Positions 54,092-63,437 of a stretch of DNA of 64,000 nucleotides are shown here, in pieces (position 1 is the stretch's first letter; every line of letters starts with the position of its first letter). The stretch comes from Mycobacterium sp. MFM001 (lineage in GTDB: Bacteria > Actinomycetota > Actinomycetes > Mycobacteriales > Mycobacteriaceae). Under the pieces are notes generated by a model. It made no database searches and was not told the origin of the DNA. It worked only from the letters and a program-made list of their open reading frames with translations. Position numbers and translations under genes: made by a program. The stretch is taken from contig NZ_BFAB01000006.1 in the NCBI RefSeq assembly GCF_003402475.1, positions 248,001-312,000 on the forward strand, given 5' to 3'.

Positions 54092-56375
54092 GCTCCAGTA
54101 ATACGACGGGCAACTCGGCGAACAGGTCGGCGGCCGCCGTCGATCCGCTCCAGCGCTTGCCTGTCAGCGTGTCGGTCCACGAGCCCGCCGGCAGCGGCAC
54201 CACGGTGTCGCCCCAACCCGTGTCTTCCAGCCGGAACGTCCATCGGGTGACCGCGACCAGGACGTCGTCGCCGCGCCGGAACGCCACCAGATGATCGGCG
54301 GCGTTCCCCGCGGCGAGCACCGGGTGATAACCGCCCTGCAGGAAGGTGTCCGGGCGAGCGCGCCGCAGCCGCAGCGCCGCCGCGACCACCCGGATCTTGG
54401 GGTGCTGCAACGTTTTCAGCGCCTCGCGACGCGCGGTGTAGTCGACCGGCCGCCGGTTGTCAGGGTCGACCAGGCTGTCGTCCCACAGTTCGGTGCCCTG
54501 GTAGATGTCGGGGACGCCGGGGACGGTCAACGCCAGCAGCTTCTGGCCCAGTGCGTCGCTTTCGGCATGCGAATTCAGCTGGGCCAGCAGGCTAGTCAGC
54601 TCCCGGGCCGCCGGACCGTCCAGCACACTGTCAAGCCAGCGGTGCACGGCCTCTTCGAAGTCGGTGTCCGGGTCATGCCAGGAGGTGTGCCAGGCAGCCT
54701 CGCGGATCGCCTTTTCGGTGTAGGCGTGCAGCCGCTCTCGCAGCTCCGCGGTGACCTCGCCGTCGAGCGGCCACACCCCGAAGATGTTCTGCCACAGGAA
54801 CAGCCCGGTGGCGGGATCAGGGGAGGGCGTGCGGGTCTCCCAGCGGGCGACGAATTCGGCCCACAGCGACGGCACCTGCGACAGCACACCGATGCGCGCG
54901 CGGACGTCCTCGCCGCGTTTGGTGTCGTGTGTAGTCAGCGTCGTCATGGTCTGCGGCCACAACCGGGCCCGAGTGGCGGCGCTGTGGTGGAACTCGGCGG
55001 CGCCGACGCCGAACCGTTGCGGGTCGCCGCCGACCTCGTTGAGCGACACCAGCCGGGCATCGCGGTAGAACAGGCAGTCCTCAACGGATTTGGCGGTCAC
55101 CGCGCCGCACAACTGCTGCAGTCGCACCGCCGGCTCACCGCCGCCGGCCAGAGCGGCGGCGATCAGCTGCAGCGGCGGACCGAGTTCCGGTGTCGAGGCT
55201 TGCGTTTCGGCGAAAGCGGTCGGCAGTATCGATGCCAGTCCGCGGTAGTCGCTGCGGTACACGTCGATGTGGGCGAGCAGCGCAGCTACGGCGTCGGGCA
55301 GCAGCGGATGGTCGGCGCCGGCGGCCGCGACGATGCAGCGACGCAGCCGGGCCAGCTCGCTGGCCAGGGTGACGGTGGTGGCGACACCTTTGAGTTCGCC
55401 GAGCAGCGCCGGCATCGCCTGGTAGTCGACGCCGGCGGACTCGAACAGCGCTGTCAGCGCAGGTGCCCCGGCGGGGTCGACGAACAGCCCTCCGATTTCC
55501 CGCAATACGTCGTAGCCGGTGGTGCCGGCCACCGGCAGTGTCGGCTCCAGCGCCTCGTCGACGGCCAGGATCTTCTCGATCACGATCCAGGGCTGCGGTC
55601 CGAGCAGCTGGCGTAGCCACTCCAAATAGCCTGCCGGATCGGATAATCCGTCGGGGTGGTCGATCCGAACGCCGTCGACGAGTCCCTCGGTGACCCATCG
55701 GGCCACTTCGGCATGCCAGGCGTCGAACACCGCGCGGTCTTCCTGACGCAGCCCGGCCAGCGAGGTGATCGAAAAGAACCGGCGATAGCCGCAGACGCCG
55801 TTGCGCCAGCCGACCAGCCGGTAATGCTGTCGATCGTGCACCTCGGTCCCGGTACCGTTGCCGGTGCCCGGGGCGATCGGGAACGCCAGGTCGCCGAGTC
55901 GGAGCAGGTCGCCGTCCACGGCGAGGTCGGCGACGTCGTCGTCGGAACCCAAGACCGGCAAGATGATTCGGCCGTCACCGAGATCCCAGTCGATGTCGAA
56001 GAACGACGCATAGGCCGACGACCGGCCATGCTGCAGCACATCCCACCACCACGGGTTCTGCTGCGGCTGGTCGATGCCGACGTGGTTGGGCACGATGTCG
56101 ACAACCAGGCCCATGCCGCGCTTGCGCGCCGCCGCTGAGAGCCGGGCCAGCCCTTCCGAGCCGCCGAGTTCTGCCGACACCGTCGTCGGATCGGTGACGT
56201 CGTAGCCGTGCGCGGACCCGCTGACGGCGGTCATGATCGGCGACAGGTACACGTGTGACACCCCGAGGTCGTCGAGGTAGTCCAGCAGGTTCTCGGCGTC
56301 GGCGAACGTGAACCCGAACCCACTGGATGCGCCGCGCAACTGCAACCGGTAGGTCGCGAGTATCGGATAAGCCAT
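54078..56375 (-). CDS. treY: Malto-oligosyltrehalose synthase
   Basis: The 765-residue GH13 enzyme has YRLQLRGASSGFGFTFADA at the start, VVDIVPNHVGID, GVRIDHPDGLSDPAGYL, IEKILAVDEALE and TTHDTKRGEDVRAR, the TreY-specific block. It converts the reducing end of an alpha-1,4-glucan to an alpha,alpha-1,1 linkage. It starts 3 bp after the treX stop and overlaps treZ. It corresponds to Rv1563c. Confidence 0.95.
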   Translation of the reverse strand: MAYPILATYRLQLRGASSGFGFTFADAENLLDYLDDLGVSHVYLSPIMTAVSGSAHGYDVTDPTTVSAELGGSEGLARLSAAARKRGMGLVVDIVPNHVGIDQPQQNPWWWDVLQHGRSSAYASFFDIDWDLGDGRIILPVLGSDDDVADLAVDGDLLRLGDLAFPIAPGTGNGTGTEVHDRQHYRLVGWRNGVCGYRRFFSITSLAGLRQEDRAVFDAWHAEVARWVTEGLVDGVRIDHPDGLSDPAGYLEWLRQLLGPQPWIVIEKILAVDEALEPTLPVAGTTGYDVLREIGGLFVDPAGAPALTALFESAGVDYQAMPALLGELKGVATTVTLASELARLRRCIVAAAGADHPLLPDAVAALLAHIDVYRSDYRGLASILPTAFAETQASTPELGPPLQLIAAALAGGGEPAVRLQQLCGAVTAKSVEDCLFYRDARLVSLNEVGGDPQRFGVGAAEFHHSAATRARLWPQTMTTLTTHDTKRGEDVRARIGVLSQVPSLWAEFVARWETRTPSPDPATGLFLWQNIFGVWPLDGEVTAELRERLHAYTEKAIREAAWHTSWHDPDTDFEEAVHRWLDSVLDGPAARELTSLLAQLNSHAESDALGQKLLALTVPGVPDIYQGTELWDDSLVDPDNRRPVDYTARREALKTLQHPKIRVVAAALRLRRARPDTFLQGGYHPVLAAGNAADHLVAFRRGDDVLVAVTRWTFRLEDTGWGDTVVPLPAGSWTDTLTGKRWSGSTAAADLFAELPVVLLERAGD

Positions 56376-56378
56376 GCG

Positions 56379-58556
56379 TTACAACGTCTTACGCAAGACG
56401 AGCAGAGCACGGGCGGGCAGCGAGATCTCGTCGCCGTCGTTGACCACCAGCTCCACGTCACCGGTGGGATCGGTGGTGTCCAGCACCGCCGTCCACTCCC
56501 GCGCGTAGTCGTCGTGCGGCATCACGAAGTCGACCTCGTGGTCGTGGGCGTTGAAACACAACAGAAACGAGTCGTCGACGATCCGCTCGCCGCGGCGGTC
56601 CGGCTCGGGGAGCGCCTCGCCGTTGAGGAACACCGCGATGCTCTTACCGAAGTCGCTGTCCCAGTCCTCGGGTGTCATCTCCGCGCCGGCGGGCGTCAGC
56701 CAGGCGATGTCACGGACCTCGTCGCCCCTGCGGATCGGCTGGCCGGCGAAGAACCGGCGACGGCGAAACACCGGGTGATCGGTGCGCAGGGCGGTGACCT
56801 TGCGGGTGAAGGCCAGCAGATCGGCGTTCTTGTCGGCCAATGACCAGTCCATCCAGGACAATTCGGAGTCCTGGCAGTACACGTTGTTGTTGCCCTGCTG
56901 GGTGCGGGCCATCTCGTCGCCGTGCGCGATCATCGGCGTGCCTTGCGAGACCATCAGCGTGGCCATGATGTTGCGCATCTGGCGGGCGCGGAGCGCCAGG
57001 ATGTCGGGGTCGTCGGTGGGTCCCTCGACGCCGCAGTTCCACGACCGGTTGTAGCTTTCGCCGTCGCGGTTCTCTTCGCCGTTGGCCTCGTTGTGTTTCT
57101 CGTTGTAGGACACCAGGTCGTTCAGCGTGAACCCGTCGTGGGCGACGACGAAGTTGATGCTGGCGGACGGGCGTCGCCCGGTTGCTTCATAGAGGTCCGA
57201 CGACCCGGTCAGCCGGGACGCGAACTCGCCCAGGGTTGCGGGCTCGCCCCGCCAGTAGTCACGCACAGTGTCGCGATATTTCCCGTTCCACTCGGTCCAC
57301 AAACCTGGGAAGTTGCCGACCTGGTAGCCGCCCTCGCCGACATCCCACGGCTCGGCGATCAGCTTGACCTGACTGACCACGGGGTCCTGCTGCACCAGAT
57401 CGAAGAACGCGCTCAACCGGTCGACGTCGTAGAACTCGCGGGCCAGGGTGGACGCCAGGTCGAAGCGGAAGCCGTCGACGTGCATCTCGGTCACCCAGTA
57501 CCGCAGCGAGTCCATGATCAGCTGCAGGGTGTGCGGGTTGCGGGCGTTGAGGCTGTTGCCGGTGCCGGTGAAATCCTTGTAGAACCTCAGGTCTTCGTCT
57601 TCCAGCCGGTAGTAGGCGGCGTTGTCGATGCCGCGGAAGTTGATCGTGGGACCAAGATGGTTGCCTTCGGCGGTGTGGTTGTACACCACGTCGAGGATCA
57701 CCTCGATGCCGGCCTCGTGGAAGGTGCGGACCATGGTCTTGAATTCGGCCACCGCCGCGCCGGCCTGCCGGTTGGCCGCGTACTGGTTGTGCGGGGCGAA
57801 GAAGCCGAAGGTGTTGTAGCCCCAGTAGTTTCGCAGCCCCAGCTCGACCAGTCGGTGGTCGTGCAGGAACTGGTGCACCGGCATCAGTTCGATCGCAGTG
57901 ACATTCAGCGACTTGAGGTGCTCGATGATCGCCGGATGAGCCAGGCCGGCGTAGGTGCCGCGCAGTTCTTCGGGGATACCGGGATGGGTCTGGGTCATCC
58001 CCTTGACGTGCGCCTCGTAGATGATCGTCTCGTTGTACGGCGTGCGCGGCGCGCGGTCCGACGCCCAGTCGAAGTACGGGTTGATCACCACGGAAGTCAT
58101 CGTGTGCCCGAGCGAGTCGATCCTCGGGGGAGTGCCGGTGTCTGCGGGGTCCTTGGCCGCGGCGGCCATGTCGTAGGAGAACAGCGCCTGGCCGAATTTG
58201 AAGTCGCCGTCGAACGCCTTGCCGTACGGGTCGAGCAACAGCTTGCTGGAGTCGCAGCGATGTCCGGCTGCCGGCTCGAACGGCCCGTGCACGCGAAAGC
58301 CGTAACGCTGGCCGGGGCCGACGTTCGGCAGATAAGCATGCCAGACGTATCCGTCGACCTCCTCGAGGTTGACGCGGGTTTCGGCACCGTGCTCGTCGAT
58401 CAGGCACAGCTCGACTTTTTCGGCGATCTCGGAGAACAACGCGAAGTTCGTCCCGCCGCCGTCGTAGGTGGCCCCGAGCGGATAGCTGTTGCCCGGCCAC
58501 ACCGTGGTCAGAGTGGGCACGCTGTCCGATTGCAGGCCTGAGCTATTCGATGCCAT
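56379..58556 (-). CDS. treX: Glycogen debranching enzyme
   Basis: The 725-residue isoamylase-type GH13 protein has an N-terminal CBM48 (YPLGATYDGGGTNFALFSEIAEKVELCL), DVVYNHTAEGNHLGP, GFRFDLASTLARE, IAEPWDVGEGGYQVG and AHDGFTLNDLVSYNEKHN. It cleaves alpha-1,6 branches to supply linear chains for TreY and TreZ. It is the first gene of the operon; the promoter lies before 58556. It corresponds to Rv1564c. Confidence 0.96.
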   Translation of the reverse strand: MASNSSGLQSDSVPTLTTVWPGNSYPLGATYDGGGTNFALFSEIAEKVELCLIDEHGAETRVNLEEVDGYVWHAYLPNVGPGQRYGFRVHGPFEPAAGHRCDSSKLLLDPYGKAFDGDFKFGQALFSYDMAAAAKDPADTGTPPRIDSLGHTMTSVVINPYFDWASDRAPRTPYNETIIYEAHVKGMTQTHPGIPEELRGTYAGLAHPAIIEHLKSLNVTAIELMPVHQFLHDHRLVELGLRNYWGYNTFGFFAPHNQYAANRQAGAAVAEFKTMVRTFHEAGIEVILDVVYNHTAEGNHLGPTINFRGIDNAAYYRLEDEDLRFYKDFTGTGNSLNARNPHTLQLIMDSLRYWVTEMHVDGFRFDLASTLAREFYDVDRLSAFFDLVQQDPVVSQVKLIAEPWDVGEGGYQVGNFPGLWTEWNGKYRDTVRDYWRGEPATLGEFASRLTGSSDLYEATGRRPSASINFVVAHDGFTLNDLVSYNEKHNEANGEENRDGESYNRSWNCGVEGPTDDPDILALRARQMRNIMATLMVSQGTPMIAHGDEMARTQQGNNNVYCQDSELSWMDWSLADKNADLLAFTRKVTALRTDHPVFRRRRFFAGQPIRRGDEVRDIAWLTPAGAEMTPEDWDSDFGKSIAVFLNGEALPEPDRRGERIVDDSFLLCFNAHDHEVDFVMPHDDYAREWTAVLDTTDPTGDVELVVNDGDEISLPARALLVLRKTL

Positions 58557-58585
58557 CAGATAAACCTATCCGTGCCGCAGATGGG

Positions 58586-60751
58586 TCACCACCAACCGGT
58601 TGCCGCAGCGATCTGCCGGCCGAGTTCGCCCGCCAGCGTCCGCATGTAGGTGGCGGACAAATGGTGAGCGTCGTGGTATATCAGCACGTTTCCCTCGACC
58701 GCGCGGCACATGTCGGCCCGGCAGATCGCATCGCTTAAGTCCAGTGGCTTCAGTAGCGGGAACTGCCCGACGAAATCGAGGGTCGGGTTGTGCTCGGACA
58801 GCACCTCGGAACGCTTGATCCCGCACGACTGCGCATTGCCGCCCTTGGCCAGGCAGTCGGCCGGCTGGAACGGGTTGCCGTCTTTGACGAGCCACGGCGT
58901 ATCCCGCATGGCCAGAACCGGAATGTTGTTGTCGGAGAACGCTTGCCAGATGCCGATGTAGGTTGCCGGCATCACGTCTCCGGGTTTGATGTTCCACGGC
59001 CGGGTGGACGTGGTGAACACGTAGTCGGGACGGTCCGCGATCACCTTGGCCATGGTCTTACCCACCCACTCGTGGCACTGCGGGTAGGCCTCGTTGTTGC
59101 CCATGATCAACGGGACTTCCTCGGTGGACAGCGGGCAGCCCATCTTCAGGTAGGTCACCACCTTGAAGTGGTGCATGCGGCCCAGCAAGTCGAGTGCGGT
59201 GAGCCAGTGTTCGGCGTGCGAGCCGCCGGCCAGTGCGATGGTGCGGGTGGCGTCGTGGTCGCCGTAGGTGCAGTTGATCAGCGCGGGGTTGTTGAAGTCA
59301 CTGATGCAGCCGTCCCGGGTCGACGGCGGCAGGTCGTTCTCGGCTTCCAGCACGGTGGGCCGCATCCGCAGCTTGGGCACCCGCACGTGTTTGACCAGCG
59401 CCCGCGCCCCCGGATAGTCGCGTGCGGAAAGCCCGCTGAGCTCCTTGCCGTCAGCGCGTTGCACGGTGACGTGCTCGCGCCAGGTGAACGACGTGGCGGT
59501 CAGCGTCACGCCGAGCAGCGCCACCACCGACCCGAGCGCGATCGTCGGCCGGCGCAGTCGTGTGCGCCACGGGATCACGGGGTGCGGCGTGGGATTGGCC
59601 GGCGCCCGGTACCGCAGCGGATCCTCGACGTGGCGCATGGTCAGGTAGGCCAGCACACCGGAGATCAGCAACACCGCGCTGCCCTCGAGGAAATTGGCCC
59701 GCCGGTGGCCGGTATAGGACAGCCAGAAAATCAGCAGCGGCCAGTGCCACAGGTACAGCGAATACGCCATCGACCCCAGGGTCACCAGTGGCCCGGTGGC
59801 CAGCATCCGGTTGGGCAGGGGCAGCCGGTCGCGGGTGCCGGGATCCGCCTGGCGGTTGGCCCCGGCCAGGATGAACAGCACAGTGGCGCCGACCGGGACC
59901 AGTGTCCACGGCCCGGGGAACTCCCGGACGCCGTCGATCAGCGCACCGCAGGACACGATCGCCGCCAGGGCGACGGTCGCCGCCAGCGTGCGCAGCCACA
60001 TCGGCCAGCGGATGTAGGGGACCAGCGCGCCGGCCAGCGCCCCCAGCAGCAGCTCCCAGCCGCGGGCGAAGCTGTTGTAGTAGGCGGTCGCCTGGTTGGC
60101 CTGGTGAGCGAAGATCGCGAACACGAACGACGCCGTCGTCAACACGCTCAGCACCACGATGAACGTGGCCCGCAGCCGGTGCCCGAACCGGCGCCGGCAC
60201 ACATACGCCAGGCCGAAGACCAGCGCCAGGAACGCGATATAGAACTGGCCCTGCACCGACATTGACCAGATGTGCTGCAGGGGGCTGACCGCCTCGCCCG
60301 CGCGCAGATAGTCGGCCACGGTGTGCGCCAACTCCCAGTTCTGGTAGTAACCCAGGCTGGCCAGGCTCTGGTTGGCGAAGGTCTCCCAACGGGTCTGCGG
60401 CTGCACCAGGATGGTCAGCACCGCACATCCGGCCAGCACCACCACCAGCGCCGGCAGCAGCCGGCGGATCAGCCGGGTCACCTCGGGCAGCAGCGACAAC
60501 GACGACGCGGGGTTGAGCGCGCTGCGAAGTACCTTGCCGCCGAAGAAGAATCCGGACAGTGCGAGGAACACGTCGACGCCGCCGGAGACCCGCCCGAACC
60601 AGACGTGGAACATTGCGACCAACGCGATCGCGATGCCGCGCAGGCCGTCGAGATCGTGGCGGTAGAACCCTGTCTTGCGGTTCCCCATCGCGGCTGGTGC
60701 AGAATCCGGGACGGCCACAGGCGCCGGGCGGGTCGGGGACAGGGCAATCAT
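58586..60751 (-). CDS. Integral membrane acyltransferase-3 / SGNH fusion (OafA-type)
   Basis: The 721-residue protein has an acyltransferase-3 domain of about ten to eleven helices (catalytic-type His in LDGLRGIAIALVAMFHVWFG) in residues ~30-390 and an extracytoplasmic SGNH-like domain (~430-721) with GGSHAEHW and the final DAHHLSATYM. Such proteins O-acylate cell-surface polysaccharides or lipids; Rv1565c is the M. tuberculosis counterpart. The acceptor is unknown. It lies 29 bp from the treX start and 58 bp from ripD, all in one direction. Confidence 0.92.
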   Translation of the reverse strand: MIALSPTRPAPVAVPDSAPAAMGNRKTGFYRHDLDGLRGIAIALVAMFHVWFGRVSGGVDVFLALSGFFFGGKVLRSALNPASSLSLLPEVTRLIRRLLPALVVVLAGCAVLTILVQPQTRWETFANQSLASLGYYQNWELAHTVADYLRAGEAVSPLQHIWSMSVQGQFYIAFLALVFGLAYVCRRRFGHRLRATFIVVLSVLTTASFVFAIFAHQANQATAYYNSFARGWELLLGALAGALVPYIRWPMWLRTLAATVALAAIVSCGALIDGVREFPGPWTLVPVGATVLFILAGANRQADPGTRDRLPLPNRMLATGPLVTLGSMAYSLYLWHWPLLIFWLSYTGHRRANFLEGSAVLLISGVLAYLTMRHVEDPLRYRAPANPTPHPVIPWRTRLRRPTIALGSVVALLGVTLTATSFTWREHVTVQRADGKELSGLSARDYPGARALVKHVRVPKLRMRPTVLEAENDLPPSTRDGCISDFNNPALINCTYGDHDATRTIALAGGSHAEHWLTALDLLGRMHHFKVVTYLKMGCPLSTEEVPLIMGNNEAYPQCHEWVGKTMAKVIADRPDYVFTTSTRPWNIKPGDVMPATYIGIWQAFSDNNIPVLAMRDTPWLVKDGNPFQPADCLAKGGNAQSCGIKRSEVLSEHNPTLDFVGQFPLLKPLDLSDAICRADMCRAVEGNVLIYHDAHHLSATYMRTLAGELGRQIAAATGWW

Positions 60752-60809
60752 GATCGACAGTCAATTTACCTAACCTGTCGACCGTCCCCGGCCCCACACG
60801 GAGCGCGAA

Positions 60810-61391
60810 TTACTCGATGATCCGGGTCAGGTAGGGAACCATGTTGGTGGTGCGGGCGGCCGAGACCGTGACGGCAGGCTCGGTCGCTTCGATCATCTGC
60901 CCGTTGCCCAGGTAGATTGCGACGCTCTGGCTGCCGCCGGGTCCGTAGCACATCAGGTCGCCGCGACGGGCCTGCGCGGGCGGGACCTTACGCCCGACGT
61001 TGCATTGCTCGCCCGAGGTCCGCGGCATCTTGATCCCGGCGCCGGCGAAGGCGTACTGGACCAGTCCGGAAGCGTCGAAGCCGACGGTTCCCGCGTTAGG
61101 GACGGTGACAGCGCCCGGCAGGGTGGGCGTACCCGGGTAGGTGCCGGCACGCGGAACCGTGCTGATCCCCGGGACGGAGTTTCCGCTTTGGCGGACGCCG
61201 TTGGTGGGCCCGGCAGCGTTGCCGCCGCCGTAGACGTACGGTACTCCGCGCTGAGACAGTGCGCGCTGGATCACGATGTCGATGGGCTGCCCATACCCTG
61301 TTCGCTGGTCGGCGGTCGCGAGCCCAGGGGCGACGACCGCGGGGGCCGCCAATACCGCCAGGCTGGCCGCGACGGCGTAAACGCGTTTCAT
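60810..61391 (-). CDS. ripD: NlpC/p60-like secreted protein RipD, catalytically inactive
   Basis: The 193-residue secreted protein has a signal peptide (cleaved around ATADQ) and an NlpC/p60 domain. The catalytic Cys motif, normally D-C-S-G, reads GFDASGLVQYAF, so the cysteine is Ala. The catalytic His motif, normally HVAIY, reads SQSVAIYLG, so the histidine is Ser. This matches RipD of M. tuberculosis (Rv1566c), a peptidoglycan-binding protein without hydrolase activity. The sequence between the two motifs (residues ~70-100) is Pro/Thr/Gly-rich. Confidence 0.93.
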   Translation of the reverse strand: MKRVYAVAASLAVLAAPAVVAPGLATADQRTGYGQPIDIVIQRALSQRGVPYVYGGGNAAGPTNGVRQSGNSVPGISTVPRAGTYPGTPTLPGAVTVPNAGTVGFDASGLVQYAFAGAGIKMPRTSGEQCNVGRKVPPAQARRGDLMCYGPGGSQSVAIYLGNGQMIEATEPAVTVSAARTTNMVPYLTRIIE

Positions 61392-61579
61392 GGGATTCCA
61401 CCCCTCTCGACCGCTGCTTTCACAGCAGCCACTTAAATCACTCCTGTAACAGAGGGTACCGCTGGCCGGGGTGCCGGCTGACCTGCAGCGGATAAATTTG
61501 TCGGACCGTGACCGAACGGTGACCGCTGCTGTGCCGCGGCCAATTTCGCGGGGCCCGTTGTGATTTGGCTCTCAGCGCC
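61392..61579. other. Intergenic region upstream of ripD
   Basis: These 188 bases separate ripD (leftward) from the stop of the Rv1567c-like gene. Only the ripD promoter and leader are expected. A small GCTGC/GCAGC hairpin is near 61415-61432, without a T tract. I see no gene or conserved riboswitch motif. Confidence 0.4.
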
Positions 61580-61960
61580 TCAACGCCAATACGGTTCGCT
61601 GAACGCGGTGATCGCCGAGCCGGCCAACGAGCTGAGCATGACGATGGCGACCGCCAGCAGCGGCCAGAAGAACAGGTACCAGCCCTTCACGACGGACACG
61701 AACGGGCCGATCACCGCCGCGGCCGCCGCCGCACCGATCCCGCCCCACACGACCGGGTAGATCCACTGGTCGATCCCGAACGGCGCCGGCGGGCAATTGT
61801 CCGCCGGGCACACCTGGGCGAGGAAGCCGAAAAGATGCGACGGCAAACCCGTCGTGACGGCCACGACCACGACCACCACCCATATCGCGGCGGTGCAGAT
61901 CAGGTCCCAGAGCGCCAGGCGCACCCGTGGCCTCGGCGGTTGGTCGGGGTCGGTGGTCAT
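61580..61960 (-). CDS. Small membrane protein (Rv1567c-like)
   Basis: The 126-residue protein has three predicted membrane helices (LICTAAIWVVVVVVAVTTGL, YPVVWGGIGAAAAAAVIGPFV and FFWPLLAVAIVMLSSLAGSA) and two cysteines in a hydrophilic loop (QVCPADNCPPAPFG) that may form a disulfide outside the membrane. ATG 61958-61960 starts it. It is divergent from bioA across a region holding a long perfect palindrome. Function unknown. Confidence 0.75.
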   Translation of the reverse strand: MTTDPDQPPRPRVRLALWDLICTAAIWVVVVVVAVTTGLPSHLFGFLAQVCPADNCPPAPFGIDQWIYPVVWGGIGAAAAAAVIGPFVSVVKGWYLFFWPLLAVAIVMLSSLAGSAITAFSEPYWR

Positions 61961-61975
61961 GTCGCCAAGTGTTGA

Positions 61976-62033
61976 CGAGCAGACGCAAAATCCCCCAATT
62001 TCGTGCCGAAAAGGGGGATTTTGCGTCTGCTCG
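61976..62033. repeat. Long perfect palindrome between Rv1567c-like gene and bioA
   Basis: GAGCAGACGCAAAATCCCCC (61977-61996) has an exact 20-bp complement at 62013-62032, extended by one C-G pair on each side, with a 16-nt loop. It lies in a divergent promoter region, not after a gene, so it is not a simple terminator. Its arms match, from memory, a palindrome found often between genes in mycobacteria. Confidence 0.8.
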
Positions 62034-62056
62034 CCATGGACCTACCCTCGGTCTCC

Positions 62057-63343
62057 ATGCCCGCGTTGACGCCACAGCAGATCAGCGCGATCGATGCCGC
62101 GCATCTGTGGCATCCCTACAGCACGATCGGCGCGGAAGCCGTGGCGCCGGTGGTGGCCGTCGGCGCCCGCGGTGCATGGCTGACACTGGTCCGCGACGGC
62201 GAGCCGGTCGAGGCCCTGGACGCGATGAGCTCCTGGTGGACCGCGATCCACGGCCACGGCCATCCGGTGCTGGACAAGGCGCTGGCCACCCAGCTGGACA
62301 CCATGAACCACGTCATGTTCGGCGGGCTGACCCACGAGCCCGCCGCCCGGCTGGCCCAGCTGCTGGTCGACCTGACCCCGGCCGGCCTGGAGACGGTGTT
62401 CTTTTCCGACTCCGGGTCGGTGTCGGTGGAGGTCGCGGTCAAGATGGCGCTGCAGTACTGGCGCAGCCGCGGCGAGTACGCCAAACGCCGGCTGATGACC
62501 TGGCGCGGCGGCTACCACGGTGACACCTTCACCCCGATGAGCATCTGCGACCCCGACGGCGGCATGCACAAGCTGTGGACCGACGTGCTGGCGCCGCAAG
62601 TGTTCGCCCCGCAGGTGCCTCGCGACTACGACCCGGACTACAGCGCCACCTTCGAGGCCCAACTGGCCGAACACGTCGCCGAACTGGCGGCGGTGGTGGT
62701 CGAACCCGTCGTGCAGGGCGCCGGCGGGATGCGCATTCACGACCCGCGCTACCTGACCGACCTGCGCGACATCTGCAGCCGGCACGGGGTGCTGCTGATC
62801 TTCGACGAGATCGCTACCGGCTTCGGCCGCACCGGCGAGTTGTTCGCCGCCGACCACGCCGGGGTCAGCCCCGACATCATGTGCGTGGGCAAGGCGCTCA
62901 CCGGTGGCTACCTCAGCCTGGCGGCCACGCTGTGTACCGCCGAGATTGCGCAGACCATCACCGCCTCGGGCCCGTTGTTGCACGGGCCGACGTTCATGGC
63001 CAACCCGCTGGCCTGCGCGGTGTCGGTGGCCAGCGTGGAACTGTTGCTCGGCCAGGACTGGCAGAAGACGGTTGCCGGCATCAGCGCGGGGCTGGCCGCC
63101 GGGCTCGAGCCGGCCCGCGGTTTGCCCGCGGTGACTGACGTGCGGGTGTGCGGCGCGATCGGCGTCATCGAATGCGACCGGCCGGTCGACCTGGCCGTGG
63201 CCACCCCGGCGGCGCTGGACCGCGGGGTGTGGCTGCGGCCCTTCCGCAACCTGATCTACGCGATGCCCCCGTTCATCTGCACACCCGCGGAGATCGCGCA
63301 GGTCACCTCGGCCATGGTCGACGTCGCACGCCTCGTGGGCTAG
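62057..63343 (+). CDS. bioA: Adenosylmethionine-8-amino-7-oxononanoate aminotransferase
   Basis: The 428-residue PLP aminotransferase has [15 protein letters not shown], the substrate region [59 protein letters not shown] and the PLP lysine in [14 protein letters not shown]. It makes 7,8-diaminopelargonate using SAM as amino donor. ATG 62057 is chosen with -10-like TACCCT (62043-62048) 8 nt before it; ATG 62036 is an in-frame alternative just after the palindrome. bioF1 follows. Confidence 0.95.
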   Translation: MPALTPQQISAIDAAHLWHPYSTIGAEAVAPVVAVGARGAWLTLVRDGEPVEALDAMSSWWTAIHGHGHPVLDKALATQLDTMNHVMFGGLTHEPAARLAQLLVDLTPAGLETVFFSDSGSVSVEVAVKMALQYWRSRGEYAKRRLMTWRGGYHGDTFTPMSICDPDGGMHKLWTDVLAPQVFAPQVPRDYDPDYSATFEAQLAEHVAELAAVVVEPVVQGAGGMRIHDPRYLTDLRDICSRHGVLLIFDEIATGFGRTGELFAADHAGVSPDIMCVGKALTGGYLSLAATLCTAEIAQTITASGPLLHGPTFMANPLACAVSVASVELLLGQDWQKTVAGISAGLAAGLEPARGLPAVTDVRVCGAIGVIECDRPVDLAVATPAALDRGVWLRPFRNLIYAMPPFICTPAEIAQVTSAMVDVARLVG

Positions 63344-63344
63344 C

Positions 63345-63424
63345 AGTGGCGACCCGTCCCCCTCGCCGCTCCGCGGTTGGGGGTGCCCCCAGCGCCCGGC
63401 TCCGCCGCGCTGGCGATCGCCACT
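63345..63424. repeat. Nested palindromic element between bioA and bioF1
   Basis: Outer arms AGTGGCGA (63345-63352) and TCGCCACT (63417-63424) are complementary, and an inner TGGGGG-TG-CCCCCA hairpin sits at 63378-63391. The GC-rich body has the look of the REP-like elements seen between mycobacterial genes. It ends at the -10-like TAGGCT (63424-63429) of bioF1. Function and copy number are unknown. Confidence 0.5.
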
Positions 63425-63437
63425 AGGCTCTTAGCCG

